Positions 1 to 7,128 of a stretch of 10,557 nucleotides of DNA are shown here, piece by piece. Source of the stretch: Acidimicrobiaceae bacterium. Its GTDB lineage: Bacteria > Actinomycetota > Acidimicrobiia > Acidimicrobiales > Ilumatobacteraceae. How positions within the stretch are numbered: the first letter of the stretch is position 1; every line of letters starts with the position of its first letter. The position numbers were made by a program, and so were the translations under genes. The notes beneath the pieces were generated by a model, which did not search any database, had not been told where the DNA came from, and worked only from the letters and a program-made list of their open reading frames with translations. The stretch is from assembly GCA_003455715.1 (NCBI GenBank), contig DMQJ01000153.1:3403-13959 (forward strand). Direction: 5' to 3'.

Positions 1-999
1 GGTACCGACGGCAAGACCACCACCACACTGCTCGCCGCCCACATGGCCGATGTGGCGGGCCATCCCGCGGCTGCCGTGGGCAACACGGAGGTGCCCCTCG
101 CCGACGCGCTCGACGACCCGGTCGACGTGTTCGTGGTGGAGTGCAGCAGTTTCCGCCTCAACTGGATCGACTCGTTCCGGTCGGAAGCGTCGGTATGGCT
201 CAACCTTGCACCCGATCACCAGAACTGGCACACCTCGATGGAGGCGTACGAGGCCGCCAAGGCGCGCATGTGGGCTCACCGGCGGCCCGGCGACGTCGCC
301 ATCGGCTTCGTCGACGACCCTGTGGTGATGCGCAACCTCCGTGCGACGGGTGGGGTCACGCGCACGTTCGGGGCCCGTGGCGCCGACTATCACCTCGCCG
401 ACGGCCACCTGATGGGCCCGATGGGACGCCTCGCGCCCATCGACGTGATGCCGCGACGTCTGCCGCACGATCTCACCAACGCGCTGGCCGCAGCAGCGTT
501 GGTGATGGAGACCGGTCTCGCCACGCCAGCGAGCCTCACGGAGGCACTGGCCACGTTCCGTCATCCGCCGCACCGCATCGAGCCCGTGGGCACATGGCAC
601 GGCGTGGAGTGGTTCAACGACTCCAAGGCCACCACGCCACATGCAGCGCTCACGGCGTTGCGCGGCTTCGACTCGGTGGTGCTGCTTGCGGGCGGCCGCA
701 ACAAGGGTCTCGATCTGGCCAGCCTCGCTACCGAACGGGGTCGAGTGCGAGCGGTGGTGGGTCTCGGTGAAGCGGGTGCCGATGTGGTCGGTGCGTTTGC
801 TGGCACTCCCGGCGCAGTGGCGAGTTCGATGGAACACGCAGTGGAGTTGGCCGCTCGCTACGCACAATCTGGCGACGTGGTGCTGCTCTCGCCCGCATGC
901 GCCAGCTTCGACTGGTATCCGTCGGGCGGTTATCCCGCTCGCGGCGACGACTTCAAGCGCATCGTTCGAGCCCGCTTCGACGAGGAGGAAGAACAGTGA
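1..999 (+). CDS. murD: UDP-N-acetylmuramoylalanine--D-glutamate ligase MurD, 5' end missing
   Basis: This is the C-terminal 332 residues of the cytoplasmic ligase that adds D-glutamate to UDP-MurNAc-L-Ala with ATP. The frame is open from base 1, and the first codons encode the ATP-binding P-loop (GTDGKTTT), so roughly the first 110-125 residues, the UDP-binding domain, lie outside the window. Other Mur-ligase landmarks follow in order: ECSSFRL and DHQNWH in the central domain, then HPPHRIEPV, FNDSKATTP and AGGRNKG, and near the end LSPACASFD and RGDDFK. The DSKATTP, AGG.NKG and SPACASFD motifs point to MurD rather than MurE, MurF or FolC. Position 3 of the P-loop is Asp where Asn is usual, SSFQL reads SSFRL, and DHLD reads DHQN. 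The stop TGA (997-999) overlaps the GTG start of ftsW by four bases. Confidence 0.96.
   Translation, partial: GTDGKTTTTLLAAHMADVAGHPAAAVGNTEVPLADALDDPVDVFVVECSSFRLNWIDSFRSEASVWLNLAPDHQNWHTSMEAYEAAKARMWAHRRPGDVAIGFVDDPVVMRNLRATGGVTRTFGARGADYHLADGHLMGPMGRLAPIDVMPRRLPHDLTNALAAAALVMETGLATPASLTEALATFRHPPHRIEPVGTWHGVEWFNDSKATTPHAALTALRGFDSVVLLAGGRNKGLDLASLATERGRVRAVVGLGEAGADVVGAFAGTPGAVASSMEHAVELAARYAQSGDVVLLSPACASFDWYPSGGYPARGDDFKRIVRARFDEEEEQ
982..989 (+). promoter_or_regulatory. Ribosome binding site of ftsW
   Basis: The purine run GAGGAGGA lies inside the last codons of murD, and its GGAGG core ends 7 bases before GTG 996. It is the strongest Shine-Dalgarno match in the upstream block. It fixes the ftsW start at GTG 996 rather than at an in-frame ATG at 897, which would add 33 residues read out of frame from the conserved 3' end of murD. 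Confidence 0.75.
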
Positions 1000-2195
1000 G
1001 CTCCACCTCCACGCTCATCGGCGATCGCCGTCGCGCTGCACTCGAGCGTAAGCAGGCCATCGGTCGCCACCCATCGCAGCGGGCTGGGGCTCGCCCTGCC
1101 ACGCCGCCACCGGTCGCGTTCTACGTCATCGCTGTGGTCGTCACGGTCTTCACCATGCTCGGTCTGGTGATGGTGCTGTCGGCCACCGCGATCTCCGAGT
1201 TCCACAAGGGCAACTCACCCTGGCGGCTGTTCAACCGCCAGGTGATGTGGGCGGTGCTGGGGGTCATCGGCATGTGGGCAGCGATGCGCATCCCCATGCG
1301 GCAGTGGCGACGGCTGGTGGTGCCGGGGTTCGTCGCCGCCAGCGCACTCATGCTGCTGCCGTTCGCGCCTGGCATCGGCGCCACCATCAATGACGCCAGC
1401 TCGTGGGTGGTCATCGGCCCCGTCAGCTTCCAACCCAGCGAGTTCATGAAGCTGGCGTTGCTGCTGGCCTGCGCCGAGTTGCTCACCCGGCGCCGCGAGT
1501 CGATGCACGACCCTGCCCGCACCCTCCTGCCGGTGCTCGCGATGGGTGCGCTGGCAGCGGCGTTGTCGTTGCTCCAGGGCGACCTCGGTTCAGCAATCGT
1601 GTTGGCGGCCATCGTGTTCTCGGTGGTGTTCATCGCTGGCGCCCCGCTGTTGCCGCTCGGTGCCGCCGGAGCACTCGGCGCGCTCGGGGCCATCGCCTTC
1701 GTCGCCTCCAGCCCGCGCCGCCAGGCCCGGTTCACCGCCTTCTGGGACATCGCTGCACACAAGACGAGGCTGAGCTACCAGACCTGGCAGGCCATGATCG
1801 CCACGGCCCAGGGTGGCCTGGTCGGCTCCGGACCCGGGCAGGGGCGAAACAAGCTCGGTGAGTTCCTGCCGCTTGCGCACAGCGACTTCATCTTCGCCGT
1901 CATCGCTGAAGAACTGGGGTTCATCGGCGTGGTTGCCGTGCTCGGTGGGTTCCTCGTGCTGGCCTACGCCGGCGTGCAGGTGGCGATGGCCACGCACGAC
2001 CGATTCCACGCACTCGTGGCCGGCGGTATCACCGCCTGGTTCGTGGTGCAGGTCATCATCAACGTCGGTGGTGTCACCGGTTTCATGCCTGTCACCGGCC
2101 TCACCCTGCCGTTCTTCTCCGCCGGTGGCAGTTCGTTGTTCGTCACCCTCACCTCGATGGGCCTGCTCCTCAACGTGGCCCGAAACGTACGATGA
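996..2195 (+). CDS. ftsW: Septal peptidoglycan glycosyltransferase FtsW (SEDS family)
   Basis: This is a 399-residue polytopic membrane protein that polymerises lipid II glycan strands at the septum, working with a class B PBP (FtsI, not in this window). A cytoplasmic, Arg-rich N-terminal tail (about residues 10-35) precedes the first membrane segment at about 42-63. SEDS signatures are all present: FQPSEFMKLAL at 145-155, QGDLGSAIVL at 194-203, AHSDFIFAVIAEELGF at 294-309 and the C-terminal block INVGGVTGFMPVTGLTLPFF at 355-374, followed by SAGGSS. The Asp in AHSDF (D297) corresponds to the catalytic Asp of SEDS enzymes. Its place between murD and murG favours FtsW over the elongation paralogue RodA. 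The usual NGAxRW motif before the FQPSE block is NDASSW here. The start overlaps murD by GTGA, and the stop overlaps murG by ATGA. Confidence 0.95.
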   Translation: MSSTSTLIGDRRRAALERKQAIGRHPSQRAGARPATPPPVAFYVIAVVVTVFTMLGLVMVLSATAISEFHKGNSPWRLFNRQVMWAVLGVIGMWAAMRIPMRQWRRLVVPGFVAASALMLLPFAPGIGATINDASSWVVIGPVSFQPSEFMKLALLLACAELLTRRRESMHDPARTLLPVLAMGALAAALSLLQGDLGSAIVLAAIVFSVVFIAGAPLLPLGAAGALGALGAIAFVASSPRRQARFTAFWDIAAHKTRLSYQTWQAMIATAQGGLVGSGPGQGRNKLGEFLPLAHSDFIFAVIAEELGFIGVVAVLGGFLVLAYAGVQVAMATHDRFHALVAGGITAWFVVQVIINVGGVTGFMPVTGLTLPFFSAGGSSLFVTLTSMGLLLNVARNVR

Positions 2196-3298
2196 CCGGG
2201 TGCTTCGCCGTGGTCACCGGCGGCGGCACGTCGGGGCACGTGCTGCCCGCCCTCGCCATCGCCGACTCGCTGGTGGTCGCAGGCCATCCTGCATCGTCGA
2301 TCCACTATGTGGGCACCCAGCGCGGCGTGGAGACGTCGCTGGTGCCGCCTACGGGTTACCCACACACCTTCCTCGATGTGGTCGGCTTGCAGCGCAGCCT
2401 GAGCCGACGAAACCTTGCGTTCGTCCCCAAGCTCTGGCGCTCGGTGCGCGACGCGACGGCATTGCTCCGACGCATCGAGCCACGGGTGGTGGTGAACGTG
2501 GGCGGCTACGGCAGCTTCCCCGCGACCTGGGCGGCTCGCCGACTGGGCATCCCCTACGTCGTGGTGAGCTACGACCGACGGCCGGGGCTGGTGTCGAAGC
2601 TCATGGCGAAACGAGCCGCGGCGTGCGCCGTGGCGTTCCCCGGGTCGACGCTGCCCCATGCCACGCTCACCGGTGCGCCCGTGCGCCAGGAGATGATTGC
2701 GCTGGAGCGCGGTGCGGCACGGGCCGCAGCCCGCTCCGAACTTGGCCTACCCGCCGACCGGTTCGTCGTGGCCGTGATGTGCGGCTCACAGGGAGCCGCC
2801 GCAGTGAACGATGTGGTGGCAGGCCTGGTGGATCGGCGCAGCGCCGACACCGGCCTTGCCGTGTACCACGTGGTGGGTGACCGCTTTCTCGGACAGGCCG
2901 CGCCCGCTCGCGACGGACGAGAGGGCATCCTGTACCGCGTGATCGGCTACGAGCATCGGATGGCATCGCTCTACGCCGCCGCCGACCTCTTGGTTACTCG
3001 TGGCGGTGCTGGCACCATCGCCGAACTGGCAACCGTGGGCGCACCTGCCGTCGTGGTGCCGTGGCCGGGGGCGTCGGAGAACCATCAGGTCGACAACGCC
3101 AAGGTGCTCAGCGACGTTGGCGCCGCGGTGCTGGTAGAGCAGCAGCACCTCACCGTCGATCGCCTTGACGATGAGGTACAGCGCTTCCGCTCCGAGCCGG
3201 TGGCCCTCGCGGCACTCGCCCGGCGCGCATACGAGGAAGGTGCGCTGCATCGCAGCGGCGAGCTCGCTGCACTGATTGCCAAGGTGGCCGCCCGATGA
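2192..3298 (+). CDS. murG: MurG: UDP-GlcNAc--lipid I N-acetylglucosaminyltransferase
   Basis: This is a 368-residue GT-B glycosyltransferase at the inner face of the membrane that adds GlcNAc to lipid I, giving lipid II. The N-terminal acceptor domain has the glycine-rich loop GGGTSGHVLPALA at 10-22, with the conserved His at 16, and GGYGSFP at 104-110. The C-terminal donor domain has GSQGA at 198-202, TRGGAGTIAEL at 269-279 and the HQxDNA element at 298-303, as expected for UDP-GlcNAc binding. The length is normal for the family. The oddity is at 125-132: the usual HEQNAxPG acceptor-site motif reads VSYDRRPG, so the His, Glu, Gln and Asn are all replaced while Pro-Gly stays. The ATG sits in the ATGA overlap with ftsW and has no good Shine-Dalgarno of its own, which suggests coupled translation. 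Confidence 0.93.
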   Translation: MTGCFAVVTGGGTSGHVLPALAIADSLVVAGHPASSIHYVGTQRGVETSLVPPTGYPHTFLDVVGLQRSLSRRNLAFVPKLWRSVRDATALLRRIEPRVVVNVGGYGSFPATWAARRLGIPYVVVSYDRRPGLVSKLMAKRAAACAVAFPGSTLPHATLTGAPVRQEMIALERGAARAAARSELGLPADRFVVAVMCGSQGAAAVNDVVAGLVDRRSADTGLAVYHVVGDRFLGQAAPARDGREGILYRVIGYEHRMASLYAAADLLVTRGGAGTIAELATVGAPAVVVPWPGASENHQVDNAKVLSDVGAAVLVEQQHLTVDRLDDEVQRFRSEPVALAALARRAYEEGALHRSGELAALIAKVAAR

Positions 3299-4734
3299 GC
3301 CTAATTGCCCCGCCCGTCGCACCGCTCGACCTCTCGGTGCCGCAACGCCTGCACGTCGTGGGCGCCGGTGGGCCCGGTATGAGCGCCATCGCCATCGTGC
3401 TGGCGGAGATGGGCCATACCGTCACAGGCAGCGACATGCGCGACCGTCCAGTGCTCGATCGGGTTCGCGCCGCGGGGGTCGACGTGCACGTTGGCCACGA
3501 TCGCCAACTCGTCCACGGCTGCGCGGCCATCACGTGGAGCACCGCCATTCCCGAGCGCAACATCGAGCGCCAGGAGGCAATCGCCGTCGGGGTGCCGTCA
3601 CTCCACCGCTCAGGAATGCTCGCCTCCATCTGCGCCCAGGCCAAGTCGCTCGCTGTGGCCGGCACCCATGGCAAGACCACCACCACCTCGATGCTCATGC
3701 TCATCCTTTCGGCGGCAGGGCTGCGGCCGAGCTTCGTCATCGGAGGCGACGTCACCGATATGGGCACCGGCGCTCAGTGGACAGGTGGCGAATGGTTCGT
3801 GGTGGAAGCCGACGAGAGCGACGGCACCCATCTCACGCTGCCATTGTTCGGCTCCATCATCACCAACATCGACGTCGATCACTTGGAGTTCTGGGGGTCG
3901 TTCGACGCCATTCTCGACGGCTTCGATCGCTACCTGGCGCAGATCCCCGGCCCACGGGTGCTGTGTGCCGACGACCCGCACTGCGCCGCCCTCGCCACCC
4001 GGCACGCCGCCATCACCTACGGCACCGACAGCGCAGCGGAGTTCCGTGCCGTCGACATCGTTGCCCGCAACGGCTCCTACACGTTCACGGTGGAGCATCG
4101 CGGGGTCGCCCTCGGCAGCATCGACCTTCCGCTGCGAGGCATCCACAACGTGCGCAACGCCACGGGTGCGTTGGCCATGGCGTGCAGCGTGGGCGTTCCG
4201 TTCGACGTGGCGTCGGCGGCGCTGGCGACGTTCGGGGGGGTCGCTCGGAGGTTCGACATTCGGGCCGTCGACGGCGGTGCCACGTTCGTCGACGACTACG
4301 CGCACATCCCGACCGAGATCAAGGCGGTGCTCGCCGGAGCACGCACGAGCGGCGACGGTTGGAGGCGCGTGGTCGCCGTGTTCCAGCCCAATCGCTACAA
4401 CCGGATGGCCCTGCTGTGGCCCGAGTACGCCGACGCGTTCGCCGACGCCGACATTGTGGTGCTCACCGAGATCTACCCGTCGGGCACCACGCCCATCCCG
4501 GGCATCACCGGCAAGCTGGTGGTCAACGCTGTGCTCGACGCGCACCCGTCCACACGTGTCGTCTGGCTGCCCAACCGCGACGAACTGGTCGAGTACCTCA
4601 GTCGCGAACTCGGCGACGGCGACGTGTGTGTCTCGATGGGGTGCGGCGACATCGAGTCGCTGCCCGACGAAGTGGTCGCCCGCCGTGTCGCCCGCCGCGC
4701 CGATCGAGCCGCAGCGGGGCAGGTGATCGGGTGA
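3295..4734 (+). CDS. murC: UDP-N-acetylmuramate--L-alanine ligase MurC
   Basis: This 479-residue cytoplasmic ligase adds the first stem-peptide residue, L-Ala, to UDP-MurNAc. The N-terminal Rossmann domain has HVVGAGGPGMSAIA at 20-33 and TGSD at 44-47. The central ATPase domain has the P-loop GTHGKTTT at 123-130, whose His is diagnostic for MurC/Mpl, then EADESDG at 171-177 and NIDVDH at 191-196. The C-terminal domain carries HNVRNA at 284-289, RRFD at 318-321, DDYAHIPTEIKA at 333-344 and FQPNRYNR at 363-370. Two usual consensus residues differ: DDYAHHPTE has Ile for the second His, and FQPHRYxR has Asn for His, although both arginines remain. AAGGTGG at 3281-3287 may serve as ribosome binding site. 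The gene overlaps murG (ATGA) and murB (GTGA). Mpl is less likely given the dcw position. Confidence 0.95.
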   Translation: MSLIAPPVAPLDLSVPQRLHVVGAGGPGMSAIAIVLAEMGHTVTGSDMRDRPVLDRVRAAGVDVHVGHDRQLVHGCAAITWSTAIPERNIERQEAIAVGVPSLHRSGMLASICAQAKSLAVAGTHGKTTTTSMLMLILSAAGLRPSFVIGGDVTDMGTGAQWTGGEWFVVEADESDGTHLTLPLFGSIITNIDVDHLEFWGSFDAILDGFDRYLAQIPGPRVLCADDPHCAALATRHAAITYGTDSAAEFRAVDIVARNGSYTFTVEHRGVALGSIDLPLRGIHNVRNATGALAMACSVGVPFDVASAALATFGGVARRFDIRAVDGGATFVDDYAHIPTEIKAVLAGARTSGDGWRRVVAVFQPNRYNRMALLWPEYADAFADADIVVLTEIYPSGTTPIPGITGKLVVNAVLDAHPSTRVVWLPNRDELVEYLSRELGDGDVCVSMGCGDIESLPDEVVARRVARRADRAAAGQVIG

Positions 4735-5696
4735 CCCGTCGCTCGTCGCCGGTCGAGGCAGCCCTGTCGTTGCTGCAAGGCGTTGCTCGCGCCGACGTAC
4801 CCCTGGCTCCGCTCACCACCTACCGGGTGGGTGGCAACGCTGCGGTGTTTGCCACCCCCACCTCGGTCGACGAGTTGTTCGCCGTCGGTTCGGCGGCTCG
4901 CGACACCGGGCTTCCCGTGCTGCTGATCGGCCGGGGTTCCAACATGCTCGTCGCCGACACCGGGTTTCCTGGCATTGCGGTCAGTCTGGCCTCGATGCAC
5001 GGTGTCGCCGAACGGATCGATGTTGCCGACACCACCGTGGTGGCCGGAGGGGGAGTCGCCCTTCCGGTGTTGGCCCGGCGCACCGTCGCAGCGGGACTCA
5101 CCGGGTTCGAGTGGGCGGTGGGGGTGCCGGGCTCTGTGGGCGGGGCGGTGCGGATGAATGCCGGTGGGCATGGCAGCGACATGGCCGCCAGCATGCGCAC
5201 GGTGCGCATCGCCGACCTCGGCGAACTCGCCGAGTACGACCTCGGGGTCGAGGCGCTGCACCTCGGCTTTCGCAGCAGTGGGCTGCTCGATCACCACGTC
5301 GTGCTGCATGCCACGCTGCAGCTCGCTCCCGGTGAGGTCGCCGCCGGCGAGGCAGCGCTCACCGAGATCGTGCGCTGGCGGCGAGAACACCAGCCCGGCG
5401 GCCAGAACTGTGGTTCCGTGTTCGTCAACCCAGTGCCCGGCGAACTCGCCGCTGCCCAGCTCATCGATGGGCTCGGCCTCCGGGGGTTCCGCATCGGCGG
5501 AGCGATGGTGAGCGACAAGCACGCCAACTTCATCCAAGCGTCCGACGGCTGCCCCGCAGCCGATGTGTGGGCGGTGATGGAGCACGTTCGGTCGGCAGTG
5601 CACCAGGCCAGCGGCATCCTGCTGCGCAGCGAAGTGCGGTTGGTCGGCTTCCCGACCACTGCCGATGATGCGGGCACCAAGAGGGCAGCATCGTGA
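4731..5696 (+). CDS. murB: UDP-N-acetylenolpyruvoylglucosamine reductase MurB
   Basis: This 321-residue FAD enzyme uses NADPH to reduce UDP-GlcNAc-enolpyruvate to UDP-MurNAc, the substrate of MurC encoded just upstream. The FAD domain shows TTYRVGGNA at 29-37, IGRGSNMLVADTGFPG at 66-81 and the strong signature GVPGSVGGAVRMNAGGHG at 131-148. The substrate domain has FRSSGLL at 180-186 and NCGSVFVNP at 226-234, where S229 corresponds to the proton-donating Ser. Near the C-terminus is LRSEVRLVG at 298-306, whose Glu matches the catalytic acid. The compact length and GSVF context suit the type II MurB form. The GTG start is set by the GTGA overlap with murC. AGGTGA at 4721-4726 is a weak ribosome binding site. 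MurB next to MurC is common in Firmicutes and some other phyla but is not the mycobacterial arrangement. Confidence 0.95.
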   Translation: MTRRSSPVEAALSLLQGVARADVPLAPLTTYRVGGNAAVFATPTSVDELFAVGSAARDTGLPVLLIGRGSNMLVADTGFPGIAVSLASMHGVAERIDVADTTVVAGGGVALPVLARRTVAAGLTGFEWAVGVPGSVGGAVRMNAGGHGSDMAASMRTVRIADLGELAEYDLGVEALHLGFRSSGLLDHHVVLHATLQLAPGEVAAGEAALTEIVRWRREHQPGGQNCGSVFVNPVPGELAAAQLIDGLGLRGFRIGGAMVSDKHANFIQASDGCPAADVWAVMEHVRSAVHQASGILLRSEVRLVGFPTTADDAGTKRAAS

Positions 5697-7027
5697 GCCA
5701 GCCGAACCCCCCTCGCCCGGGCGACGACGCCCACGTGCCCGACTCGGTGCTCGACGAATTGTCGGCCGCGTTCGGCGCTGCGGACGACCCGGTGTCGTAC
5801 GACTTCGACGACCCCTCGATCGACCGGCTGCTCGGCCTCGGCCCCGATGTCGAGCCGCCCGCTGCGCCCCCTGTGGCACCGCCCGTCGAGTCGCCCGTCG
5901 AGTCGCCCGCGTCAACCGACGCCGTCGTCCTGCCGTTCCGCTCACCCCGCGCCCAACAGGTGTCGACCGAGTCGGCAGGGGAGGAGCCAGTTCAGCCCCA
6001 CCAGCCAGACGTGGCCCACCCGACCGACCGACCCGAGGTTCCCGACCAGCCAGATGAGGCCGAGGTCGGCGGTGCCCGCCGCACCATCGTCATCGCCGAC
6101 GACGGTCAGCCCGACACCGTGTACCTCGACGAGGAAAAGGAGGAGCGCTTCCGTGCGGTCCACGGTGACGGCACCTCCGATCGCAGCACCATCGTCATCA
6201 GCGACCTCGACGACGGGGCCGTGTCGCAGCAACCGCCCACTGCCTCCGGTGGCAGTATCGACCCGCGCGTTCGTGCCCGGCGCATCTCGGTTCGTCGGGC
6301 GGAAGGCCGCCGGCGCCTCGTGTGGGTGGCCGTCGGCGTGGTGGCGCTGCTGCTCGTCGTCGGCGCCGTTGCCGTGGTGGCATCTCCGATCTTCGGCGTG
6401 GAGGAGGTCCGGGTGCAGGGCGCGACCTACACCGACCAGCAGCTGATCGCCGACATCGTCGCCGAACTCGAAGGCGAGCCGGTGCTGCTCGTCGACACCG
6501 AAGCGCTCGAAGCGAGGCTGCAGCGCGATCCCTGGGTGGAGCGCGCTCGCGTCAGCACCGACTTTCCGCACACGGTGGTCATCGACATCCGCGAGCGTGT
6601 GCCGCTCGCAACGTTCCAGGGTGGCGACGGTAGTTGGCGGGTGATCGACGTGCAGGGGCGTGTGCTGGCCGTGCTCGAGGGGCAGCCGATCTCGATGATG
6701 CCCATCGACGGCGAGCATCCCGACACCACCCCTGGGCAGTTCGCTGGTGCTCCCTATGCCGACGCGGCGCTGCTCGTGCGCTCGCTCCCCGGGGAGATCC
6801 GTGTCCTCACCCGAGCCGTGGTGCTCGATTCGGCGGTTGGAACGATGAGCCTGCTGCTGTCGCCCTCGGCCTCGGCGTCATCGGAAGATCCCGTCGTCGT
6901 CCGTTTGGGTGACGCCGAGAATCTCGACGCCAAGTTGGTACGACTGCTCGGGCAGGTGCGCAGCGGCCTGGAAGGTGTCGCGTCGCTCGACGTCTCCACC
7001 GAGGAAATCGGCGTCGTCCCTCGGTAA
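5693..7027 (+). CDS. ftsQ: Divisome protein FtsQ with a long cytoplasmic N-terminal tail
   Basis: This 444-residue single-pass protein has the FtsQ/DivIB layout: a cytoplasmic tail (1-207), a membrane segment (about 208-231), a POTRA domain (about 232-303, from GVEEVRVQG to DIRERVP) and an outer FtsQ domain to the C-terminus. Its family role is to scaffold the FtsL-FtsB and FtsW-FtsI complex. The tail is unusual: about 207 residues, rich in Pro, Asp and Glu, with a PVES repeat at 65-72, two TIVI[AS]D copies (131-136, 166-171), a DFDDPS segment (37-42) and a basic stretch [13 protein letters not shown] (196-208) just before the membrane. The outside part is conventional, so I treat the tail as real: it is in one frame with a GTG that overlaps murB (GTGA) and has GAGGG 7 bases upstream. 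Sequence identity to known FtsQ is modest, as usual for this family. Confidence 0.9.
   Translation: MSQPNPPRPGDDAHVPDSVLDELSAAFGAADDPVSYDFDDPSIDRLLGLGPDVEPPAAPPVAPPVESPVESPASTDAVVLPFRSPRAQQVSTESAGEEPVQPHQPDVAHPTDRPEVPDQPDEAEVGGARRTIVIADDGQPDTVYLDEEKEERFRAVHGDGTSDRSTIVISDLDDGAVSQQPPTASGGSIDPRVRARRISVRRAEGRRRLVWVAVGVVALLLVVGAVAVVASPIFGVEEVRVQGATYTDQQLIADIVAELEGEPVLLVDTEALEARLQRDPWVERARVSTDFPHTVVIDIRERVPLATFQGGDGSWRVIDVQGRVLAVLEGQPISMMPIDGEHPDTTPGQFAGAPYADAALLVRSLPGEIRVLTRAVVLDSAVGTMSLLLSPSASASSEDPVVVRLGDAENLDAKLVRLLGQVRSGLEGVASLDVSTEEIGVVPR
5882..5908 (+). repeat. 12-base tandem repeat in ftsQ
   Basis: The unit CCCGTCGAGTCG occurs twice back to back (5882-5893, 5894-5905), followed by a third partial CCC. 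It encodes the PVES-PVES stretch of the FtsQ tail. It stays in frame, so copy number changes would lengthen or shorten the disordered tail by four residues. Confidence 0.85.
6081..6199 (+). repeat. Spaced direct repeat encoding two TIVI motifs in FtsQ
   Basis: An exact 14-base repeat, GCACCATCGTCATC, is found at 6081-6094 and at 6186-6199. Both copies are in the same reading frame and encode the two TIVI motifs of the FtsQ tail, each followed by Ala or Ser and then Asp. The 91 bases between them differ, so only the motif is repeated. Confidence 0.8.
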
Positions 7028-7052
7028 CCGCAGTGTCGGTGCCGCCATTCGC

Positions 7053-7058
7053 TACGAT
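7053..7058 (+). promoter_or_regulatory. Possible -10 box of an ftsZ promoter
   Basis: TACGAT matches the TAnnnT form of an actinobacterial -10 box and lies in the 106-base gap between ftsQ and ftsZ, the only sizeable gap before sepF. It would give a leader of roughly 70 bases. I find no convincing -35 element at 16-18 bases upstream, where the sequence is GC-rich and unlike TTGACA. Promoters just before ftsZ are well known in Actinobacteria, which raises the prior, but the match alone is weak. Confidence 0.35.
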
Positions 7059-7114
7059 CAGACCAACTGCAGAGGAAGAACTCGTGCACAATCGTCGTCA
7101 ACACCGTTTCCCAC

Positions 7115-7128
7115 GAACCTGGAGGTTC
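7115..7128 (+). promoter_or_regulatory. ftsZ ribosome binding site inside an inverted repeat
   Basis: The Shine-Dalgarno GGAGG (7121-7125) ends 8 bases before ATG 7134 and fixes the ftsZ start. It is embedded in GAACCT-GG-AGGTTC, two perfect 6-base arms around 2 bases. As RNA this would most likely fold as a 5-pair stem with a TGGA loop, placing part of the Shine-Dalgarno in the stem. The ribosome binding site is certain; a regulatory effect of the dyad is only a possibility. Confidence 0.7.

Noticed and set aside
1..6. KpnI site GGTACC exactly at the window start, possible cloning junction
   Set aside because: The bases encode the Gly-Thr of the expected MurD P-loop, so they are natural sequence; the position could be coincidence.
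897..995. Upstream in-frame ATG that would extend FtsW by 33 residues
   Set aside because: It overlaps the conserved end of murD and has no ribosome binding site, while GTG 996 has GAGGAGGA in front and the usual 4-base overlap.
3276..4730. Open frame running through murC in frame with murB, suggesting a much larger MurB
   Set aside because: The stretch before 4731 is Arg/His-rich shadow translation of murC; MurB has its normal length from GTG 4731.
4473..5945. 490-codon open frame on the - strand opposite murC, murB and ftsQ
   Set aside because: It is the antisense of well-recognised genes, is rich in Arg, Gly and His as expected for a GC-rich shadow frame, and shows no known domain.
7022..7030. 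CGGTAACCG palindrome at the ftsQ stop as a terminator
   Set aside because: Only four pairs with almost no loop and no T run follow.
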